From the NCBI GenBank assembly GCA_029850535.1, contig JARCRU010000101.1, positions 62,001-126,000 of the forward strand: a DNA stretch of 64,000 bases. The letters run 5' to 3'. A program made the position numbers and the translations under genes. This DNA is from Actinomycetota bacterium. GTDB taxonomy: Bacteria > Actinomycetota > Acidimicrobiia > Acidimicrobiales > RAAP-2. Below are positions 1 through 8,162 of this stretch, one piece after another; positions within the stretch are counted from its first letter, which is position 1; each line of letters starts with the position of its first letter. The notes under the pieces were generated by a model that worked only from the letters and a program-made list of their open reading frames with translations, did no database searches and was not told the origin of the DNA.

Positions 1-797
1 AGCGCCACCGCGGCCTGCACCGGTGCGGGCACCATCAGTCCGGCGTGCTGACGAACCAGACGCAAATACGACACCAACTCGGGGTCCCCGGCGTAGAAGC
101 CCGCGCGAACACCCGCGAGGTTGGAGCGCTTAGAAATCGAATGCAACGCCAGTACGTTGTCCACGCCGTGTTCGAGGATGGTGCGCGGTCGATCGCTCCA
201 GGTGAAATCCGCGTAACACTCATCGCTCGCGACCAGCACGTCGTGCTCGCGCCCCCAACGCGCAGCGACACCAAGGTCATCGAGGTGTCCGGTGGGATTC
301 GACGGTGAATTCGACCAGAGCACCAGTGCCCGTTGCGCATCCGACGGGTCGATGCTCTCAAGGTCCAACGCACCGTCACGCAAGGGAACCTCCACGGCGC
401 GCAATCCGGCCAATCGTGCGCCCATGGCGTACGTGGGATACGAGATCGCCGGATAGAGCACCGTGTCGCGATCGTCTCGACGAAGGTGCAGGTACTGCGC
501 CAAGGAGGCGACGAACTCTTTGGTTCCCACGCACGCACCGAGTTGCGCGGCGGGCACCTCAACGTTGAAGCGCCGGTGCATCCAACCGGCACAGGCGTCG
601 CGATATTGGGCGGTGCCTGCTGACGGGGGGTATCCCCGCGCGCCCGTCGCTTGAGCCAGAGCAGCGACGACAAAGTCCGGCGGTGCGTCGACCGGGGTGC
701 CGATGGAGCAATCGATAGCGCCTCCCTCGTGCACCGAGGCGGCGGCGCGAAGACCGTCGAGTCGTTCGTAGGGGTACGGCGGTGGCGCGAAACTCAA
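1..797 (-). CDS. dapC: N-succinyldiaminopimelate aminotransferase (DapC-type), 3' end outside window
   Basis: A PLP-dependent fold-type I aminotransferase, probably converting N-succinyl-2-amino-6-ketopimelate to N-succinyl-LL-diaminopimelate in lysine and peptidoglycan precursor synthesis. It is absent from the ORF track because it starts with TTG and runs off the window. Reading the minus strand from 797 gives 265 open codons beginning SFAPPPYPYERL, with SNSPSNPTG, a DECYADF stretch and the PLP-lysine context SISKRSNLAG. Those are hallmarks of actinobacterial DapC. The TTG overlaps the hflX stop as TTGA, so translation is probably coupled. The other dap genes nearby support a lysine role. 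A related class I aminotransferase with another substrate cannot be excluded. Confidence 0.85.
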   Translation of the reverse strand, partial: MSFAPPPYPYERLDGLRAAASVHEGGAIDCSIGTPVDAPPDFVVAALAQATGARGYPPSAGTAQYRDACAGWMHRRFNVEVPAAQLGACVGTKEFVASLAQYLHLRRDDRDTVLYPAISYPTYAMGARLAGLRAVEVPLRDGALDLESIDPSDAQRALVLWSNSPSNPTGHLDDLGVAARWGREHDVLVASDECYADFTWSDRPRTILEHGVDNVLALHSISKRSNLAGVRAGFYAGDPELVSYLRLVRQHAGLMVPAPVQAAVA

Positions 798-2086
798 TTG
801 ACGACCCTCCACTCGGCGAATCGGGCCGCTCCGACCTCGTCCAGGACAACCCGCACGGTCACGGACTCCTCGTCCACCGAGGTGTCGACGACTTCTCCCT
901 CGCGGTGGGCGGCCGCCACGAGGTCACCTCGATCCAGGGGGAGGCGCAACGTCATCACTCGATCCTTCGTACGAAGCCGATCACCCACGGTAGCAATCAA
1001 GTCATCGAGGTTCTCGCCGGTCAGAGCCGAGACCCACACACTGCCCTCGTGCGTGGCGGCGAGGTCTCGCGCGCGCGAGCCCGGCACGTCCGCCTTATTG
1101 AACACCAGCAACTCGGGCACGGCATCGGCATTGATCTCACGCAGCACGTCACGCACCGCCGCGATCTGTTCTTCGGCGTCATCACTGGCGCCGTCCACGA
1201 CGTGCACCAGAAGATCCGCGAGTTGTACTGACTTCAGCGTGCTCATGAACGCCTCGACGAGTTCGTGGGGTAGGTTCGAGATGAAACCCACCGTGTCGGT
1301 GACGAGAATCGTCTCTCCCCCGGGCAACTGTCGCTGGCGGGTGCGTGGGTCCAGGGTCACGAAGAGGCGATCTTCGGCGGGCACACCCGCGTCGGTGAGT
1401 GCGTTGAGCAACGACGACTTCCCCGCGTTGGTGTAGCCCACGAGGGTCACCTCGCGGTGACGCCCTCGGTCTCGCCCCTGGCGCTGCACATCGCGCGTCC
1501 GGTCGATCTGTTTAAGTTCTTGTCGGATGTGGTGGATTCGATCCACCAGACGTCGCCGATCCACCTCGAGCTGGGTCTCACCGGGGCCGCGGGTTCCGAT
1601 GCCGCCTGCTTGTTGGGAGAGTGAACCGCCCGCCCGGCGAAGCCGCGGAAGACGGTACTGCAAAAGTGCGAGCTCCACCTGGGCCCTGCCCTCGGGCGTA
1701 CGGGCGTTTTGAGCGAAGATGTCCAAGATCACCGCCGTGCGATCAATGGCCGTGCGTCCGAGGATTTTCTCGAGGTTTCGTTGCTGCGCCGGCGAGAGGT
1801 TTTGCTCGAACACCACCGTGTCGGAGTCCACCACCAGGCAGATCTCCTTGAGCTCGTTCACCTTGCCCGATCCCAGGAACGTGGCCGGATCGGGAGCGTC
1901 GCGTCGTTGCACCACGCGCGCGACGACGTCGGCCCCGGCGGTGTCCACCAGCAGGGCCAATTCGTCGAGTTGATGCTCCAAGGCCTCGGCGGTCATGCCC
2001 GGAAACTGAACTCCCACCAACACAATCTTTTCGCGAAAGGTGCGGTCGATAAGTGTGGTGGGTACGTAGGTCACCCGCCGAGCCAC
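794..2086 (-). CDS. hflX: GTPase HflX
   Basis: Ribosome-associated GTPase of the TRAFAC/HflX family, known for rescuing or splitting stalled and heat-damaged 70S ribosomes. The 430-residue product has the HflX N-terminal domain (residues about 15-130), the linker glycine motif GGIGTRGPGE (161-170), the P-loop GYTNAGKSS (217-225), G3 DTVGF (264-268) and G4 NKAD (330-333). The GTG start at 2086 lies inside the end of dapF, a 16-base overlap, and its stop overlaps the dapC TTG. It therefore sits within a tightly coupled dapF-hflX-dapC run. The length is typical. Confidence 0.95.
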   Translation of the reverse strand: MARRVTYVPTTLIDRTFREKIVLVGVQFPGMTAEALEHQLDELALLVDTAGADVVARVVQRRDAPDPATFLGSGKVNELKEICLVVDSDTVVFEQNLSPAQQRNLEKILGRTAIDRTAVILDIFAQNARTPEGRAQVELALLQYRLPRLRRAGGSLSQQAGGIGTRGPGETQLEVDRRRLVDRIHHIRQELKQIDRTRDVQRQGRDRGRHREVTLVGYTNAGKSSLLNALTDAGVPAEDRLFVTLDPRTRQRQLPGGETILVTDTVGFISNLPHELVEAFMSTLKSVQLADLLVHVVDGASDDAEEQIAAVRDVLREINADAVPELLVFNKADVPGSRARDLAATHEGSVWVSALTGENLDDLIATVGDRLRTKDRVMTLRLPLDRGDLVAAAHREGEVVDTSVDEESVTVRVVLDEVGAARFAEWRVVN

Positions 2087-2838
2087 TCCACGTTCGCCAC
2101 GAACCTCACCGGGCCCTCAAGTCGAGCGCCCCCTTCGCCTAACGTGACGCGCAGCGATCCGCCCGGGTTGTCCACGACGACGTCAGAACCGGTGAAGCCG
2201 CGCTGATGACACACGGCCGCCGTCGCGACTGACCCCGTACCGCACGCCAGTGTCCAGCCCACGCCACGTTCGATGACCCGAATGGCGACATGCGCTTCGT
2301 CAACGATTTCGACGAATTCAACGTTAGCTCCGCCCATTTGGGCCGACAACTTCGCGGCCATCTCCTCGCGGTTGACGTCGTCCCAGTCGGGATTGTCCAC
2401 CACGACGACGTGAGGGTTTCCCACGTGCGCGACGCCCAGGGCTCCCGGCAGAGTGTCCCCGAGGCTCACTGGGCCCATCTCGACGCTTCCCGTACCACAG
2501 TCATCGCGTAGGTCGAGGGTCACCAGCCGCTCCCCCGCGAGCGTGCTCACGCGCATCTCACGATCCGAACGCCCCGTCGCGCGGCGCACTGCCGCGACGA
2601 GACAACGAATTCCGTTGCCCGACATCTCGGCGATCGTGCCATCGGCGTTGTAGAGCGTCATCGAGAGCGACGAACCAATTGACGCGACAATCAGTCCATC
2701 GGCACCCACGCCCATGTGGCGATCGCACGCCGCGCGAGCGCGCTGCGCGTTCCACCACGGTGCGGATCCTTGCTCGACCACGTCGACCAAGAAGTCATTG
2801 CCCGCACCCTGCCACTTTTGCAACGATCGAAGTGCCAT
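2071..2838 (-). CDS. dapF: Diaminopimelate epimerase
   Basis: Converts LL- to meso-diaminopimelate, the direct precursor of lysine and of the peptide cross-link in many cell walls. I use the ATG at 2838 (255 aa, MALRSLQKWQGAGNDF) rather than the track's upstream start, which would add 63 unrelated residues antisense-like in composition and overlap miaA. The two catalytic cysteines are visible in SGNGIRC (Cys79) and LACGTGS (Cys199). It follows miaA after 4 bases and overlaps hflX by 16. No strong ribosome-binding site is seen, so coupling to miaA is likely. Confidence 0.96.
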   Translation of the reverse strand: MALRSLQKWQGAGNDFLVDVVEQGSAPWWNAQRARAACDRHMGVGADGLIVASIGSSLSMTLYNADGTIAEMSGNGIRCLVAAVRRATGRSDREMRVSTLAGERLVTLDLRDDCGTGSVEMGPVSLGDTLPGALGVAHVGNPHVVVVDNPDWDDVNREEMAAKLSAQMGGANVEFVEIVDEAHVAIRVIERGVGWTLACGTGSVATAAVCHQRGFTGSDVVVDNPGGSLRVTLGEGGARLEGPVRFVANVEWLGG

Positions 2839-2842
2839 ATTG

Positions 2843-3772
2843 TTAGTTTCGCACGAACCCGTCGGGACTGGAGAGGACTTCGCCAATACGCTTCGCCGCG
2901 TCGGAGGGGTCCTCGAACCACTCCACGCGCGGATCGCGCTGGAACCACGAACGCTGGCGGCGAGCCAGTCGTCGACTCTGAATGATGGCGTCCTCGACGC
3001 ACCGGTCCAGATCGACGCCCTCTTCAATGTGACGAAGTAATTCGCGATACCCCACGGCCTGACGGGCCGTGCGACTCATTCCTCGGTCCCTCAGTAGTGC
3101 GACCTCCTCTAGTAGTCCTTGTTCCATCCAAGCCTCGAAACGTCTAGCGATTCGCACATCTAAGACACGGAATTCACAATTCAGTCCAACCTGAACGACC
3201 CGCGGCGCTCCGTAGTGGCGAAGACCGGCCCCGAAGGACGAGAAGGGCCGCCCGCTGCCCAGGGTGACCTCGAGGGCTCGCACGACACGGCGACGATTGG
3301 TGGGCTCCATGCGAGTCGCTGCGACGGGGTCGAGTCGACGTAACTCCTCGTGGAGCTCCGCGGCCTCAGCACCTCGCGCCTCGAGTTGCGCGCGGACCTG
3401 GGCGTATTGACCGGGGATGTCCAGATTGTCGATCACGGCTCGTCCGTAGAGTCCGGTGCCCCCCACGTAGAGGACTGCGCCACCCAACGCCCAGACCAAA
3501 CTCTCGGCGTCGCGCGCCTCTCGCTGGAATTGGGCGACGGTGAACTCCTGGTGGGGTTCGATCAGATCGATCAAGTGATAATTCACCTCAGCACGCTGCT
3601 CGGCGGTGGCCTTAGCGGTACCAATGTCCATACCCCGATAGACGGTCATTGAGTCCACGCTAAGAATCTCGAGGGCTCCACCGCTCTCGAGTGCCAACTG
3701 GTGGGCCAGCGCTGACTTGCCCGACGCCGTGGCGCCCACGAGGGCCACTGCCGTGCCGCCGTGATTCCTCAC
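2843..3772 (-). CDS. miaA: tRNA dimethylallyltransferase
   Basis: Transfers a dimethylallyl group to A37 of tRNAs reading UNN codons; MiaB then methylthiolates the same base. The 309-residue product carries the P-loop GATASGKS (13-20), the DSMTVYRGMDIGTAK segment and the conserved GGTGLY motif near residue 105. The GTG start overlaps the miaB stop by four bases (GTGA), so the two enzymes of the same modification pathway are coupled on one transcript. Length and motifs are normal for the family. Confidence 0.96.
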   Translation of the reverse strand: MRNHGGTAVALVGATASGKSALAHQLALESGGALEILSVDSMTVYRGMDIGTAKATAEQRAEVNYHLIDLIEPHQEFTVAQFQREARDAESLVWALGGAVLYVGGTGLYGRAVIDNLDIPGQYAQVRAQLEARGAEAAELHEELRRLDPVAATRMEPTNRRRVVRALEVTLGSGRPFSSFGAGLRHYGAPRVVQVGLNCEFRVLDVRIARRFEAWMEQGLLEEVALLRDRGMSRTARQAVGYRELLRHIEEGVDLDRCVEDAIIQSRRLARRQRSWFQRDPRVEWFEDPSDAAKRIGEVLSSPDGFVRN

Positions 3773-5163
3773 GAGGACATCAGAGGCAAACGAACTTTGT
3801 GTCGTGGGCCTCTCGTGACCGACACGAGTTCACCCAGCAGGTGGTAGGGGGCACCGTGAGTGACCGTGACCGTCGCGAGCGATCCGGGTCGCAACACCGC
3901 GTCGCTCAGGGGGAAGTGAATGAGTTTGCCCTGGCGAGTTCGACCCGAGAGCATCTGGTCGTTACGCCGCGAGGCTCCTTCGACGAGTACCTCCTCGACG
4001 AGACCCTCGCGAGCCTCGTGGTGCCGGAGCGCTGAGCGGTCCAGCACGTCCTTGAGACGTGCGAAGCGACCCGCAATCGCCTCATCGTCAATGAAGTCCG
4101 CCGTCATTTCGGCCGCGCGAGTCCCGGCGCGCGCCGAGAAGATGAAGGTGTAGGCCGAATCGAAGTCGGCCTCGGCCACCACTTCGAGTGTCTCGTTGAA
4201 ATCGCGCTCCGTCTCACCGGGGAATCCAACAATCAGGTCCGTGGTCACGTGCAGGTCCTCGATGCCGGCGCGCGCGGACGCGAGCCGCTCGAGATAGCGC
4301 TTCGCGCTGTAACCACGGCGCATCATCCTCAGCACCCGATCCGAACCCGACTGCAACGGCAGGTGCAATTGCGGACACACCGCCGGAGTCTCGGCCATGG
4401 CGGCAATCGTCTCGGGCCGCAAGTCCTTCGGGTGGGGACTGGTGAAACGAATCCTCTCGATGCCCTCGATCTCGCCCAGGGCACGCAGCAGATCGGAGAA
4501 GAGGGGCCGACGTCGGGTGATGTCACGACCGTAGGAATTGACATTCTGACCCAATACGGTGATCTCGGTGACGCCCGACTTGGCGAGCATCTCGCCTTCA
4601 GCAATGAGGTCGTCGAATGGTCGACTGATCTCGCCACCGCGCACCGAGGGCACGATGCAGTAGGCGCAGGTGTTGTCGCACCCGGTCTGAATTGTCATCC
4701 ACGCCGCCCAGGGCAACTCGCGCACCGCGTAGAGCGCCGGCGCCATGTCGCGTGCGGTGTCGGGGTCGGGCGCGTCCCAGACGTCGACGACCGGTCCCTC
4801 CAGCGCCGCGCGACGCAACAACGCCGGTGCCTGCGCAAGGTTGTGGGTGCCAAAGACCACGTCAACCCACGCCGCACGCTCGAGAATCTCACCCCGATCC
4901 TTTTGGGCCATGCATCCGCCCACCGCGATCTGCATCTCGGGACGACGCTCCTTCTCAGCCTTCAGGTGACCCAGCGCGCTATAGAGTTTCAAATCGGCGT
5001 TCTCGCGGATCGTGCAGGTGTTGAAGATCACCACGTCCGCCGACGTATCGCTCTGCGCCTCAACCATGCCTTCACTCACTAAGAGACCGGCGAGGCGCTC
5101 GGAATCGTGTTCGTTCATCTGACAGCCAAAGGTGCGAATCGCGAAAGTTTTGGGCTCAGACAC
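3769..5163 (-). CDS. miaB: tRNA-2-methylthio-N6-dimethylallyladenosine synthase
   Basis: Radical-SAM methylthiotransferase that completes ms2i6A37 in tRNA. The 464 residues show the N-terminal MTTase domain with its three cluster cysteines (C14, C50, C84), the radical-SAM CxxxCxxC (C162, C166, C169) and a C-terminal TRAM domain. The GTG start has no clear ribosome-binding site. TAGGCT lies exactly six bases upstream, suggesting a leaderless mRNA. It leads the miaB-miaA-dapF-hflX-dapC run, and its stop overlaps miaA. Confidence 0.97.
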   Translation of the reverse strand: MSEPKTFAIRTFGCQMNEHDSERLAGLLVSEGMVEAQSDTSADVVIFNTCTIRENADLKLYSALGHLKAEKERRPEMQIAVGGCMAQKDRGEILERAAWVDVVFGTHNLAQAPALLRRAALEGPVVDVWDAPDPDTARDMAPALYAVRELPWAAWMTIQTGCDNTCAYCIVPSVRGGEISRPFDDLIAEGEMLAKSGVTEITVLGQNVNSYGRDITRRRPLFSDLLRALGEIEGIERIRFTSPHPKDLRPETIAAMAETPAVCPQLHLPLQSGSDRVLRMMRRGYSAKRYLERLASARAGIEDLHVTTDLIVGFPGETERDFNETLEVVAEADFDSAYTFIFSARAGTRAAEMTADFIDDEAIAGRFARLKDVLDRSALRHHEAREGLVEEVLVEGASRRNDQMLSGRTRQGKLIHFPLSDAVLRPGSLATVTVTHGAPYHLLGELVSVTRGPRHKVRLPLMSS

Positions 5164-5169
5164 CCCGCC

Positions 5170-5175
5170 AGCCTA
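5170..5175 (-). promoter_or_regulatory. Putative -10 (TAGGCT) for leaderless miaB
   Basis: TAGGCT followed by six bases (GGCGGG) and then the GTG start of miaB. It matches the TAnnnT form of an actinobacterial -10 element at the distance that would put the transcript start on the start codon. GGCGGG touches the start too closely to be a good Shine-Dalgarno sequence. No -35 is recognisable. Confidence 0.5.
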
Positions 5176-5205
5176 ATCTTTGGACCCTTCGCTCACCTCG
5201 CGACC

Positions 5206-6075
5206 CTACTGCGGCACGACCTCTTCGGGTGCGGTGCGATCCATCGTGACCCCCGCGCCCGCCACCACCACGCACACCAGGCCCATCAGCACCCACGACG
5301 TGGCACGTTGGTGCAAGATGAGCGCACCAATCACGAAGGCCAGCGCCGGATCCAAACTCATCAGCACCCCCGCCACCGCCGGGCTGAGTCGGCGCAGGGC
5401 TTGCAATTCGGCGGCGAACCCGAGCACGATGGACATCAGGCCCACCAGGAGCAAACGTCCACCGAGCGAGGGGTGATGCACGACGAGCACGACCTTGGAC
5501 AACGCCCAGGGCAGGGTGACCAGGGCGCTCACCGACATCGACACTGCGAGCCCGCCGAAACCGGACGTGGCTCCCCCCACTCGCGCGGCCGCGAAGACGT
5601 ACCCACCCCACCCCAGTCCACTCAAGAGTCCGAACATCGCCCCCACCAGCGTGACGCCACCACCGGGGTGGGACAACAGGACGACACCGGCGGCCGCGAG
5701 GAAGGCGAAACTGACGTGTCGCCAGGACCGGCGACCAAAGACCGCCACGCTGAGTGGACCCAGGAATTCAATGGTCACCGCACTGCCCAGCGGGATTCGT
5801 GCGATGGACTGGTAAAAGCACACGTTCATGAACGCCACCGTGACGCCCAGCACGATGGCCGCGCGCCACTGGTCGCGGCGCCACTGGCGTAGTCGTGGTC
5901 GTGTTATCGCCATCAAGATGGCCGCCCCGAGGAGGAATCGCCATCCGCTGGTGGCAACGGGGCCGAGATCGGCGAAGGCGGGTTGAACCAGGGCGGCCGA
6001 CCACTGAATAGATGTGGCGCCCAAGATGATGAAACCAGCGCCCACGAGAGACACTGGCGAGGTGGGTGTACTCAC
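5206..6075 (-). CDS. EamA/RhaT-family (DMT superfamily) membrane transporter
   Basis: A 289-residue integral membrane protein with about ten hydrophobic segments in two repeats, as in EamA/RhtA-type drug/metabolite transporters that export amino acids or metabolites. I take the GTG at 6075 (VSTPTSPVSLVGAG), one base after the thrB stop. The longer track ORF would read through thrB in another frame. Being directly downstream of homoserine kinase, it might export threonine or homoserine as RhtA does, but the substrate is inference. A 42-base gap separates its stop from the miaB start. Confidence 0.85.
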   Translation of the reverse strand: MSTPTSPVSLVGAGFIILGATSIQWSAALVQPAFADLGPVATSGWRFLLGAAILMAITRPRLRQWRRDQWRAAIVLGVTVAFMNVCFYQSIARIPLGSAVTIEFLGPLSVAVFGRRSWRHVSFAFLAAAGVVLLSHPGGGVTLVGAMFGLLSGLGWGGYVFAAARVGGATSGFGGLAVSMSVSALVTLPWALSKVVLVVHHPSLGGRLLLVGLMSIVLGFAAELQALRRLSPAVAGVLMSLDPALAFVIGALILHQRATSWVLMGLVCVVVAGAGVTMDRTAPEEVVPQ

Positions 6076-6076
6076 C

Positions 6077-6928
6077 TCACTCGTTGAGCTGGAGCCCACG
6101 CCGGTCGGCGTCGATCTCCCAGACTTCGCCCGGCACGGAATGTGCGACGAGAAACTCACGCGCCTCCTTGGCCACCTCTGGCGAGGTTCGCTCGTCGCAG
6201 AGTGCCAACATCGTCGAGCCGGCCCCCGACCAGCACGAGCCGGCGGCGCCCGCCTCGCGCAGTCGGGTGAGGAGCGGTTGAGCGAACGCCAGCAGCGACA
6301 TCCGATAGGGCTGGTGCAAGAAGTCGTCCATCGATCCCGGCGCGAAGTCCTCGTGGTGCGCGAGCCCGGCAATCAATAGGGCGACAGCACTCACGTTGTG
6401 CACCGCGTCCTTGAAGGGCACGTGCTGCGGCAACACCCGGCGGGCGTCGGCGGTCGGCAACTCCTCCTCAGGCACCACGACGACGAACCGCCACGCGGGG
6501 TCGAGCATCAGCGTTCGCGCGAGGACTGAATTATTCTCGTCGACACCGGCGACCACCAAGCCTCCGAGAAGTGAAGCGGCGGCATTCTCCGCGTGACCGT
6601 CGATCTCGGTGGCGAGGGCCAGGGGCGAGGCGGAACCCGCCGCGGCGGCAGCGGCCAGGGCGAGCGCCGCCGACGAGCCCAAGCCCCGCGAGAGTGGAAT
6701 CTCCGACCTCACGTGCAAAGCGAAGCGATCGTGACCGAGGACCCGCGTGGCCACTCGCGCACCCAAGTGACGCTGGTCGTCGAAGAGCCCCGCGCCACAG
6801 CCCTCGGACGTGATCGAAAAGCTCTCCGCCGGCTCCACCGACACCTCGACATAACGAGCGAGAGCCAACGCGAGGGCGTCAAAACCTGGTCCAAGATTGG
6901 CCGAACTGGCCGGAACGCGCGCGAGCAT
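6077..6928 (-). CDS. thrB: Homoserine kinase
   Basis: GHMP-family kinase that phosphorylates homoserine on the route to threonine. The 283-residue protein begins with the ThrB signature VPASSANLGPGFD, has the GHMP ATP-binding motif IPLSRGLGSSAA (77-88), and has the C-terminal GSCWSGAGST glycine loop. The ATG lacks a ribosome-binding site but follows TAGCCT by exactly six bases, inside the end of the carboxypeptidase gene. A transporter gene follows after one base. No thrC or hom is in the window. Confidence 0.95.
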   Translation of the reverse strand: MLARVPASSANLGPGFDALALALARYVEVSVEPAESFSITSEGCGAGLFDDQRHLGARVATRVLGHDRFALHVRSEIPLSRGLGSSAALALAAAAAAGSASPLALATEIDGHAENAAASLLGGLVVAGVDENNSVLARTLMLDPAWRFVVVVPEEELPTADARRVLPQHVPFKDAVHNVSAVALLIAGLAHHEDFAPGSMDDFLHQPYRMSLLAFAQPLLTRLREAGAAGSCWSGAGSTMLALCDERTSPEVAKEAREFLVAHSVPGEVWEIDADRRGLQLNE

Positions 6929-6932
6929 AGAG

Positions 6933-8150
6933 TCAGGCTACGCGTTGCACCAGGGTCAGCGGAGTCAGACGATGCACGACCGTCAGGGGAACTCGCAGGT
7001 TCGATCCGTCGTTGACGCTCAGCCAGCCGACCACTTGCCCCGCCGAGATCGGTCCCGTTTGGGGGAAGATGTCGACGTGGGTCTGGGCTCCGTTCAGGGC
7101 CGTCAAATAGGCAATTCGTACGTGAAGTTTGGTCACCACGTTCACACGTTCGTTATCCCAGCCGATCGATCCGACCACCGTACCGGCGGGGATGTCGGCC
7201 GCGAATTGTGAGTTCACCACCGAATGCGCCAGGGCGAGGGCCTCGTCACCGGCGGGTCCCAAGAGGTCACCGCCGCGAGCCCCAAGAACGACCGCGTAGG
7301 CCAGTTGACTCTGCCCATCGAACGTGAACGTCATGGCCATCACGTCACACCCGCCGGCCGCATCGGTGCGTCCCGACTTGACACCCACGACATTGTCCTG
7401 GCCCACGAAAGGGGTGTAAGTGGCCAGGGTCCCCGCCACCGGCAGAGTCACCGTTGGTTGGATGACGATGGCTCGCACAACGGGATACTTCATCAGGAGG
7501 GCTGCGAGTTCACCCTGGTCGAGTGCGGTTGAGACCGATCCCGAACCGATGCCCGATACGTCGACGTAGTGAGTACCCGTCAGACCAAGTATCTGCGCGT
7601 CGGCGTTCATGTGGGCGATGAAGTTCTGGGTGCCACCCCACGCGAGGTTCGCCAGCAGGGTCGCGAAGTTGCCCGCAGAGTGCACCAATAGCCCCGCCAG
7701 CAATTGGTCTTCGCAGAGCCGTTCACCTACCGCGACCGCCGCACTGGACTGACCCTGAGCCGCGATCGCGTCGTAGAAGGCGACGTCGCCGGCGTTGATG
7801 TTGATGCACGGGCCACTCTCGCCCGGGTTCAGGGGCAGCTTCTGCAGTGTGACGTAGGCGGTCATCAATTTGGTGAGACTGGCGATCGGCAGGACCACAT
7901 TGTGGTACGACCGCTTGATTCCCAAGGCGGGAATCACGACAGCGGCACTCCCCACGTTGGGCCAGGCGATCGGCGTCGTGGCGGGTATGCGAAGGGAGGA
8001 GAGATTCGACTCAAAGGTCGAAGCCTGGTGCAGCAGGGGGACCTGCATCATGAATATCATGCCCGCCGCCATCGACGCGCCGACGGTCAGTGAGAACCCG
8101 CGAGTCACGAGACCGCGAAGTGCCGGGTGCTGAAACGAGAAACGAGACAC
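6933..8150 (-). CDS. D-alanyl-D-alanine carboxypeptidase (peptidase S11 family)
   Basis: Membrane-anchored, low-molecular-weight penicillin-binding protein, expected to trim D-Ala from peptidoglycan stem peptides outside the cell. The 405 residues start with an uncleaved-looking hydrophobic segment (about 15-40). The active-site motifs follow: SLTK (91-94), SAGN (158-161, the SxN position) and KSG (258-260). The C-terminal part resembles the beta-rich S11 tail. The GTG start follows TAACGT by six bases, overlapping the ftsK stop. The motif order supports the family firmly; the exact paralogue (DacA/B/C) is not resolved. Confidence 0.88.
   Translation of the reverse strand: MSRFSFQHPALRGLVTRGFSLTVGASMAAGMIFMMQVPLLHQASTFESNLSSLRIPATTPIAWPNVGSAAVVIPALGIKRSYHNVVLPIASLTKLMTAYVTLQKLPLNPGESGPCININAGDVAFYDAIAAQGQSSAAVAVGERLCEDQLLAGLLVHSAGNFATLLANLAWGGTQNFIAHMNADAQILGLTGTHYVDVSGIGSGSVSTALDQGELAALLMKYPVVRAIVIQPTVTLPVAGTLATYTPFVGQDNVVGVKSGRTDAAGGCDVMAMTFTFDGQSQLAYAVVLGARGGDLLGPAGDEALALAHSVVNSQFAADIPAGTVVGSIGWDNERVNVVTKLHVRIAYLTALNGAQTHVDIFPQTGPISAGQVVGWLSVNDGSNLRVPLTVVHRLTPLTLVQRVA
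6935..6940 (-). promoter_or_regulatory. Putative -10 (TAGCCT) for leaderless thrB
   Basis: TAGCCT, six bases (GACTCT), then the thrB ATG. The hexamer overlaps the last codons of the upstream carboxypeptidase gene, so a promoter here would be internal to the apparent operon. No -35 consensus is visible. Confidence 0.5.
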
Positions 8151-8156
8151 TCAATG

Positions 8157-8162
8157 ACGTTA
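8157..8162 (-). promoter_or_regulatory. Putative -10 (TAACGT) for leaderless carboxypeptidase gene
   Basis: TAACGT, six bases (CATTGA), then GTG. The hexamer includes the ftsK stop codon region, so the downstream gene may have its own promoter despite a nine-base spacing to ftsK. Confidence 0.45.

Noticed and set aside
35-673. 212-residue minus-strand ORF and the overlapping short ORFs at the left edge
   Set aside because: Composition is antisense/shadow-like; the true frame is the TTG-started dapC.
2839-3027. N-terminal extension of dapF in the track
   Set aside because: No family similarity and overlaps miaA; the ATG at 2838 gives the exact DapF N-terminus.
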